From: Heliocidaris tuberculata
Taxonomy: Eukaryota > Echinodermata > Echinoidea > Camarodonta > Echinometridae
Length of the DNA: 64,000 nt
Direction: 5' to 3'
Assembly (NCBI GenBank): GCA_025618425.1
Contig: CM046832.1
Span: 71,510,187 to 71,574,186 of the forward strand
Positions within the stretch are counted from its first letter, which is position 1, and every line of letters begins with the position of its first letter. Below are positions 28,201 to 38,500 of the stretch, piece after piece. Under the pieces are notes generated by a model. The model was not told where the DNA came from, did not search any database, and was given only the letters and a program-made list of their open reading frames with translations. Position numbers and translations under genes: made by a program.

Positions 28201-31200
28201 GGGAAGTCCACCATGAACTCACGTTGATTTGAATAAAGGTAGAAAAAAAGAGAAATGAATGAATGTTTGAGAAAAACTGGATAAAGGATAAGAAAGTAAT
28301 GACTATTTGCATTTATGAAGATCACAACACAAATTAGCAACTCTCTGATTTCTTTAGCAAGCCACTTTTGTACACACAATTTCATAAACATCCCTTTATT
28401 TCAATATAATTTTCTTTCAAACATGTGCCTGCAACTCCACATAACTAATGTGCTCAAGGCACAAAGAAGACAAAATACTTATAAGAACATGAAAATACAC
28501 AAAAATGGAACAGCTGGAGGGCATTTTTAAAGCAATCTGTACCTGAAATATTTTGAATATAGTGGCAATTGATTCCACAGGTAAGGTCCAGCATGTGCAA
28601 ATGACTGACCCCCCCCCCCCCCCATGATATTTTAGTTTTAGGAACAACAAACAATTCAGAATCAGATGATCTTAAGTGTGTGGGAGGATTATCAGGAATC
28701 CACAAATTAGAATACAAATGTTTCAGAAAATATTGTTTCCAAAAATAAACCAAAAAATGAATTATGGTGACTTATTGGTTCGAAGCCAAGATGTCACATA
28801 CAGCTCTGGAAAATATTAGACCAGCTCCATTTTGGGGTGTATGAGTAGTGTTAAGTCCATTGTCTATGGAAGTTGGAAAATGATTGTCAACAGCTACTTC
28901 ATGATTAATGGACTATTACTAACTAGAACAATTACCACTAGGACTTTAAAAGGGTACCAATCACCAAAAATAGTTTTGTTCTGTATGTTAGAGGTTGCAT
29001 GTCGTTATACTATATTCAAAATATGGGCTTCAAATATTAATTCTATAAAGAGATATTGCAATTTCAATTGCACTTTCTATAAGCGTAAAAGCGACTCGTG
29101 AGTAGACTACTCGACGCACCCGTACACGCTCGCCAAGGTAAAGGCTTGCGCGGAGCCAAACTCTGAGTTTGGTTCCGCGCGAGCATTTTCATGTTATCCT
29201 TTATTTCCTTCATACTCATTAACTGTTGACCTATAGTTACCAGACAAAGTTCTTTGAGGTTGATTTTATACTTTCTAGCTGTACACAAATTAGTTTTTCA
29301 GGTTATTGGTACACTTTAAGTTTTACCCTAGGACAGTTACTACTAGGACAAATACAGCCAGGACAAATTCTTCCAGAGAAATTTCCCCAGACAATTACCA
29401 CACCTGTTTTTTTTTCCCATGAGAAAGAGTTTTGGACCACCTATTTAGACTATAAATGTATGAGAGGATGAATTTCAAGTGTTACTTCTCTGGGTCTGAG
29501 CATCATGGCCTGCTCATTATTCTACTGAGACCATTGCGTGTGACATAAAAATTAGAGGTATTGGAAAATTAATTTCATGAAACAAGAAAACATTCTTGCA
29601 GCATGAATAAGCTGCTGTGAAGAGAAAAAAAAAATATGTGACACCTTGTTGACAGCATACAACAAGACATGGCTGCTGTTATCAAATGTAGCAATTTTCC
29701 ACCAAGAACTAAATAAACTGCCTCCAGAGGAGTGAACATCGTTTTACCAGACAATCAGGCATAACTCCTGGACAATTATCCCCAGACCACTTCTGTCAGG
29801 ACATTTTTTTCCAAAACCCCTACCCCTGAAAAATATCCCTGAGAACAGTTAGCATCTAGGATATTTACATTCTGTTAGATGTTCTGAAATATCTATCCAT
29901 TGGGGTGCCCTTAGAAGTAATTGTCCTATAGCGTAAATTATCCGGGGTTTAATTGTCCTAGGGGTAATTACCCTGGCGGTATTGTCCGAGGGATTAGTTA
30001 TTCCACGAGCTAATTGTCTTGGGGAGTATTCATCCACTCATTATGAGTTAGGTAGTAGAAATCATTCTGAACATTCAATTACTGATATAGCCAACACTTG
30101 TCATATAGGCCTTTATAAGGGGCTGGTCTAATAATTTTTTCCAGGGCTGTATATTATGATTATGATTCATGTATGATTATGTAATAATGTTGAAAAGCAT
30201 AATACAGAGTAGAATAAGGGTTCTAAAAGATGTTTTTATTTTCTTTCTTTCTTTATGCTAGATGGCACATGTGATGCTAGCAGTTGTGATAAGCACAGCT
30301 ATTGCAACTACTTTGACATACCTGGGGGTGTACGATACAACTGTTCCTGTGTTACTGGCTACTCCTTTAATGAGGGAGGGATGTGTGAAAGTAAGATGAT
30401 AGAAGTATTGCATATAAAGTTACTATTGAACATTGTGGGGGACTAGCAAGCACAATTGATGTAACGTATAGTGGGTAATAAGAAAACAAATCTAGTAAAA
30501 TACCCCCCCCCCCCCCCGAAAGTTGAAATTTGTAGGTAGATAATTACTGTAAGGCTGCTTTTGTCTATGGTGCCTTTGCCATATTGAGTCTTTTACTAGA
30601 TCATTTTCATACTAAGTATTGATTGTTAAGAAAGTACTGGAAAATTACTTTTTACAAATACTAATTGATGTTTCGTGCCAGGAGACACTTGATCTTAACT
30701 AACTAAAAAGTGTTTATTTCATTGAAGTTCAGATTTACACAGTGTAAAGCCAAGTATTGTAGATAACTGCCTAAACTATATGATGATTTTACAATAAATT
30801 GCTCCACAAAAAAAAATTGCAATACTGTGCTTTCACTGTGAAAATCTGAACTGAACTAAAACAAGTGCTTTTTTTATTAATTAAAATCAAAGAATCAATG
30901 TTTGTCTTCATACATACCCATTTAGAAGCTACATATTTGACATCCCCTTTATTTCCCATTTTTTCAATGGCTTAATAGTTTTATTTTCCTGTATGAATTA
31001 CTTAAGGATTTTTCAGTGAAGCTCTTGTTGTGACAGGTCATGTGTATCAGCAATTAGGTAGGGAGGACAGGAATGCTTATAATTGTTCATTCTTATAAGA
31101 TTTCATTGTGACCTACTTTCTCTCTTTCATGTGTTTACTCTTTCAGAGGACCGAACTGTTTACCTGTGGGTGATTGTTGTTGTGGCTGTATTCCTCTTGG

Positions 31201-31376
31201 TTGTAGCATTGACAGTGGGATTTAAGTACATAATAAAGACCAGAACAGGAAAAATATGTGGCCAGGGCATCCCATACAATCCTGGTAGGTCTTTATCAAC
31301 AGTGAGATATGGACAGCATGATGTATGAGGGATGTGTACATCATCAGAAAAACAGAGAGAGAATCAAAGAGAGAGG

Positions 31377-31412
<36 letters not shown>

Positions 31413-34400
31413 GAATTGACTGACTGAAAATCTTTGCCAGTGTGTGACAACGTAAAATTAATCAACATTGTGTCTTTCCTTTTTTCCTTAAAACACCATG
31501 GCCCAAATTCATTAAAGTGATGTAAACCTATAACCATGGTCTAAATGGCTGATTTACCATGGGCACCCTAAAAGGTAAAAAAAAAACAAGAACAAAAGCA
31601 GTAAAAACAAAATCACAGGCAAAAGCAAACAAAACTCCTTTTCTCTTTTTTTTTTTTTCCCCCAAAAACTTTGGCTATTTTTGTACACCTTTATATTTCA
31701 CCCTTTCTGACTATATTTGGTGAATTGGGGTTATAGACCATGGTTCACTTTAAACCACCTTTGTGAATTGAGGCCATTGAGGATAACTAGGTGCATTTTC
31801 CAACAATAGCATTACATACTTTTAAACAGTACTAGCAAAATCTTTTGAATTTATATTAGTTGCTACTTTGTCAGGCAACCACCAATATTGCTTTGAAAGG
31901 AACATGCTCAGCAAAGTATAAATCAACACACTGGATTGTTTGAAAAAGTTCATGAAATTGTAAGAAAGGAAACCTACTGGCAATGAGTTACGAAGGCCTT
32001 TGATTTCTTCATTTCCTGAGAGCAAAGTTTCTGTTTAAAACATTTTCTGATTTGTAAGACTGCTGAAGCAGTGATGTAATGACAGTAGATTTTGGTGAGA
32101 AAAAGATGAGGAGAGAATAAGAGAGAGGTAGAGAGGGCCTCAACGAGGAGAAAAGGAGAGAAAGGGAGGTAAAAGAGATTTGATATTAAAAGATAGACAA
32201 AAGATAGACAAAAGATAGATCTGCATTGAGAGAAGTTTTAAGAAGATGAGTCCCGGTCATCAGTTACTCAGCATTTATGCATCCTTTGAAAACATATAAG
32301 CCTCATTTATTTTAATTAAAGTATACACATTTACTTCTTAATTTCTTAAGCTGATTCTTGCCATGGATTTTTGCTTTGCCTAAAGTCACGACTCCAAACA
32401 CACTATATATATATATATATAAATGTTTGTATATTATGCTACACTTATCTTCAAAACTTTTAAGAATAATTCCACCATGTTGCATGGGACCGAATAGCTG
32501 AAAATGATAAATTCATGAAATATGAACATTGCATGTGTACTACGACATTGGCTGCATACAGGCAAGAGGAGAGAGACACAGAGGCTGAAGTTGAATATCT
32601 TTTTGTTTGATTTGTTTGCACATTTTTCCAGATGAAATAAGCACATCACCATCTACACCACCAGTACCAAATCTTAATAACCACCAGCATGATGGTAAAT
32701 GTTCACCTTATGCATCTTCTCATCATTACTCAAAGAAATTTATCACAGACATGCAGACTGCTATTTTTATTTCTGGATGTCATTGTCTGTGTGAGGGGTA
32801 CTTGTTTTTCCGACTGTTTGTTTTTCCGAAGGTTCATAATTCCGATAATGAAATAGGGTTCATAATTCTGAACATTTGATGCTTTATTCTGAAGGTTAGT
32901 AATTCCGAAAATGAAAAAGGGTTCATGATTCGGAAAATGCAATAGCACCCTACATGACTTTTCGGAATTCTGAACCTTCAGAAATATGAACCCTTCTTCA
33001 TTTTCAGAATCAATTGTGAACCTATTTCATTTTCAGAATTATGAATCGTCAGAGTAATGAACATTCAGAAATACGAACCTTCGGAAAAAATGACAAAATG
33101 ACAAAATGTAGTAGATTATTACAGCCTTTTTTGTTTTTGCCACAACTCACTTCATAAGGAATGATCTAAAACCATGCACTTTCATGTAGTGGAAAGAAAG
33201 GATATGCTAAACTGTTCATATTTATTAAAGATTCACTTTGCATTCTGAGAGACATTAGAGCATTAGATATTAGTATTACTTATTTGACACAAATATATTG
33301 AAGGGAAACTGCACATAAAGGGCTGTGGAGTGAGATTACAAAGAATTAAGTATTATTAATCAGTTCTTAGACACAGCCAAAAAGAGTCTGCCATAGGTGA
33401 AAATCTTATGGATGTGTCATAGAACAGATTCCTAATCAATTATATGAATTTTTTCAACAAATACAATGAACTAGTTTTCTGTCAAAAACATTATAATAAA
33501 AAAATAAAGCTCTATGTCTGTGATTTGTTAAATGGGTGCCTCAAAATGATGACCATTTAATGTGATATTGGCCTACTTTGCATTTGCAATTCATAGAATT
33601 CATAGAATTACATCTTATTACTCTTCATGCCCCCATATGCACGATTTATTGTATAGTCTTAACATCAAATAGTCACATGTAATAAATTACTTATATGCCT
33701 CTGCACTTAGATAGCTCTTTTCTTGCTATACTAATTCAATATGTAGTTTTCATCTGTGCCCACATGTCTAGCTATTTCCATATTATGGTTTTCTTTAATG
33801 TATACATGTCTGTTTAATAGAAGACATACAGTTAATATGTTTGCAATGTTTTTATTTATATATGATATAAAGCCTGTCTTTCGAACAAATGGTTGAAAAA
33901 AGGGAAAAATTGATGTGGGCAGTGGGTCTTAGGAGAGAGCATATCGTCTACTAAGAGCCAGAAGGGTGTTAACTAATTAACACAGATTTAATGTCCTTCT
34001 TGATCTGAGCAGACTCTGTCAGGCAACCCCTAAGAAAACAAAGAAATAACCAAACAAACAAACCAACACCTTTGACATGTTGATAACACAAATATCATCC
34101 ACATGTAAAGAAACTTGAAATTGGATGTTTCATCCCTATTCCTATTGTACATCCCTTGTCACTAGGTGCATGTATGTGAAAGGTAGGTTGTTAATCAAAT
34201 AATTATTTTTGAAATATACATGTATGTGCCAAAATCCTGGAAATACAAATGTATTCATTGCATATTGGTTCAGGGAAGCAAAGGAAAAATCAGCAAAGAA
34301 AAGTAGATGCTTAGAAATAATACAGCAGTATTATATGTAGAATCAAACTTTTGCACAATGTCATGTCAGGATCAGTTTTGGTGTAAAGGGAAAAAAAAGC

Positions 34401-35459
34401 TTAAAACTTTTGAGGAAGAAAATAAGAAAGCAAACTGCTTGCAAAAGAATATAAGAATATTGTGATTGCATCCTTTTTTAATATGGGACAGGAATTAACA
34501 GACAAAACATAAATAGAAGAGATGGGCCCTCTTGCATAAAAAGTTGCGATTAAACGCAACTCAAAAAATTAAACGCAACTCGATTTTCAACCAATCGAAT
34601 CAGGACTGCGTATTTGGGACTTGCGTTTAATTTTTTGAGTTGCGTTTAATCACAACATTTATGCAAGAGGGTCATAGTCTTTGATAGATCTTTATTTAAC
34701 ACGATAAAAACTATTTTCGAAAAATCAACTCAAGGCAATTTCAATAGCCCTGTCTATCACCTTTAGAAATGTGCGAACATTACAATGGCGTATTACGTAA
34801 TCCGAACCTGATTTCTATGGGCAGTACAATAGGCCTTTGAAATTGCCCTTGAGTTTATATTTCGAAAGTAGTTTTTATCGTGTTATTTATTTTCTGTCTT
34901 TGTGAATAATGAATTAACATTTGATAAAGAAACATACTAGTATGATGAAGGTTATTATTGAATATGTGAGGTGAATAAGAAATTCACTTCCTAGAGCAGT
35001 ACTATTTCACTGTCTGAAGACCAAATGTCCTTATGCCTTAAAGTGACAGTAACCTGAAGCTCCTACATAGTGCCATCTTCTAACAGGATTTGAAAAGTGT
35101 CTGTGCCTCTCATTTTCCATCATGCCCCATTCTAGTTTGTAAAAGCTTAGAATGTACCTGCAGGCAATTTTCCACATTTGCCAAGTAAAAAATAATAGTT
35201 TGAAATATAAAATGTGCCTGTTATCCAAACAAGCTGCTTGTCAGAATTGAAAATAAAATGCAATTAATTTTCAAATAATTATAGTCTTAATTTAGCAATC
35301 ACTGTAAGATGTTTTATGCCACTTTAAGGTTTCTTTAACTAAAGGTTTCTTTAACTAAAGGTCATCAATTTATTTCAAACACAAAAAGACAGGTCATACA
35401 AACTTATTACATTCAAGAATCCAAAGAGTAAACATTACAACAAGAAAATACAAATACGC

Positions 35460-35514
<55 letters not shown>

Positions 35515-38500
35515 GAACAAAAAATTACAAAGACAATCTTAATATTATGTGATTGGGGACAGCCGAGAAGAGCAAGTCCTATATAATAGCTACCCCAACA
35601 AGAAAATTGCATGAAATTAAATAGAATTGATATAATAAAAAAAAGTAATATTGCACTTGGCATTTATTGTGGCACGTGTGCAAGATAACAAGACAGACAA
35701 TGGGACAGAATAGATATGAGCAAAATAAGTATGATAGGAAAGAAGAAAATGAACAATTACAAATACAAGCCTGATCGTTCAGCCCCTATTTTCAAATAGG
35801 TAAAATTTGAGTCTCCTTTAAAAGCATTGCAAAGAGAGACTGTTTTAAATATCGAGAGGAATGGATTTCCATACCATACGGCCCTTGAAGAAAATAGAAT
35901 TCTTTGATACTAGTGTTTTAATCATAGGAATATGGAAATGAATGAGTTTTGGGTGGAGTAATTACTATTGTGGTACTCAAATGAAATTGTGTAGAAATGC
36001 GTAATGGGATTTTTATTCGTAGAGCACAGGTACATACAAATTGAAATATTATAGATGTTCACATTATACAAATTCAGAATTTTCAAATAAGATATAATGG
36101 CTGAGTATGTGCATAAAAAAACAATTTACTTACAACTCTTATAGCTCAATTTTGCAGTGTAAACACACGTGTCATATAATAATCTTTAGAATTAGCCCAG
36201 GCAATATTGCAGTAGTTGAGATATGGATGTAGTGATTAGTATAATAGCATTTTCAAGATAGTGGTAGGAAATATTTTCAACTTATTTAAAACATGTATGT
36301 TTTTGACACCTTATTGCAGATGTCACCAATATGATTATGCCAAGAGAGTTTTATTATCAATGGTTACACCCCCAAATTTCAGTGTTAATACTTGATGAAA
36401 ATTGGTATTGTTCATGAAAAGAGACACTCTGTCAAAATTATATTTCTTATTTGAGAAAATCATAAAATTTGTTTTATATTCATTCAGGATTAATCTTTTT
36501 ATATTAAACCACTCTGTCAGTGCCATATATTCAGTATTCAAAGTGAAGGTCTGCTCTACCAATAAATTTGGGTTTGTATTCTGAATTGTTGTCAAAAGCT
36601 GTGTACAACTGAATCCTTGGAGCTATAAACACTCTGACTCTTTGTTGGCTGTAAGTCTTGTCATCATCCTTCAATCCCAGTAACCTTTGGTCAATTGAGA
36701 TGTCCCTCCAACATTAGTTGAAATAGACCAATAACTTAGTTTGTACTTCATGGTACAGTCAAGTTCTAAATATGCTATATAATGTATTTATTTCATGAAT
36801 ATGATTTTGCAGGTTTTCTTTTTCTCAATGCATTTATTGCATAACATTGTTTCCTGCATATATAATTGGTCAAAGCTTACCAGTCAAGGAGTGAAGGAGA
36901 ATAGTCAAATATATGTACTCAAAAAATTTATAAAAATGTCCTAATATATATACATATATCCCTGTTTATTCATATTTTTCTTCCCATGTAAAAAGAGAAT
37001 ATTATATCCTGCTGTTTATAATTTCATGTTTCATATATTTTGTCATAGTTGCTACTCATTTACTGTTTAAATGTTCTTATTTTCTTTAGTATGTGTTATA
37101 AATGAAACCAAATCAATAAAATGCTACATGGCACTTCACCTAAGCATTCATTATGCACAGTTAGATCCAAGATACCCACCTCTGGGTCATTCTATGAGGG
37201 TGGGGCAAAAATTATGACAATGTCCATGTAACGCTGGTATGAGATCTTCTAAGATTTCAACAACAAAAATTTTTTTTTTGCACCAATCAGGCTGTCCTTC
37301 AGTTGTCCACATTGTAAGGAAGCATATTTTTATGCTTTAACCCTTTCGAGACAATTGACCACATTTTGTGGTTTGGCTTAATAACTTTTGATTCTAAAAA
37401 ATATACCAGATGCATGAGTAGAAAGAGCAAAATTTTCTGCACACACTGTGTCGATTTTTGTTGCATGACCATATTGTGTTTGATGCCAGGAATTAAAAAA
37501 AAACAAGAGTAAGCTTTGAAATCCTTAAATTGGCAACACATTGAGATGTTAAAAATCATTGTTTTTTCATCAAAATTGGCAATTTTTTCAATGTTTCGAC
37601 ATAATGTTAACCATGTACATTGTTTTAAAAGATATTACATCTTATTAAAACCACGAAGCACTAAAGGAAATTTTTTTATTGTTGCCAATTTGAAGAATGA
37701 AATGTGATCAATTTAGCCCTCAAATAATTCCTGTCCTGAAAGGGTTAATAGTGATAATTAATCTTCATTCAAATTGTTTATATTAACAGTGCCCTCCCAT
37801 GTATCAGAAATTTGGCTATTTATGTATGTATTGCATTTGGAATGTGTCTTATAATGTGACCTGTAATTTTCAGATTATGTTATGAGAATCTACAGAGTAC
37901 TAAACCACTGCCTACGGTGATTCAGTTATTAAAGTGTACCAACCACTTGAAAAAATAATTTGTATACCGCTAGAAAGTATAAAATTAACCTCAAAGAACT
38001 TTATCTGAAATTCTGTAGGTCAACAGTTTAGGAGTGACGGAAATAAAGAAAAACATGAAGGTGCTCGTGCGGAACTGAACCTCCGAGTTGGGTTCCGCGC
38101 AAGCCCTTATCTTGGCGAGCGCATACGGGTGCGTTGAGTAGTCTACTCACGAGTCGCTTTTATACTTATAGAGAGTATAATTCATTTTGTAATATCTCTT
38201 TATAGAATTGATATTCGAAGCCCATATTTGGAATATAGTAGAATGACATGGAACCTTAATGTACAGAGTAAAATATTTTTTGGTGATTGGTACCCTTTAA
38301 GCATATGGGAATTCAGTAGTCAAAAGGGCACAAGGAATGTCCCACTTGCAAGATGCTCCTAATTTTTGTCTCGCCTGCGTAAGCAAAAAGCGAGACATAG
38401 GCGCCGCTTTTCCGACGGTGGCGAAGGCGTCAACAATTTTGGAAATGCTCTCATTTCAAAAGTATATGTCCGATTTCCATGAAACTTGAACATAAGTGTT

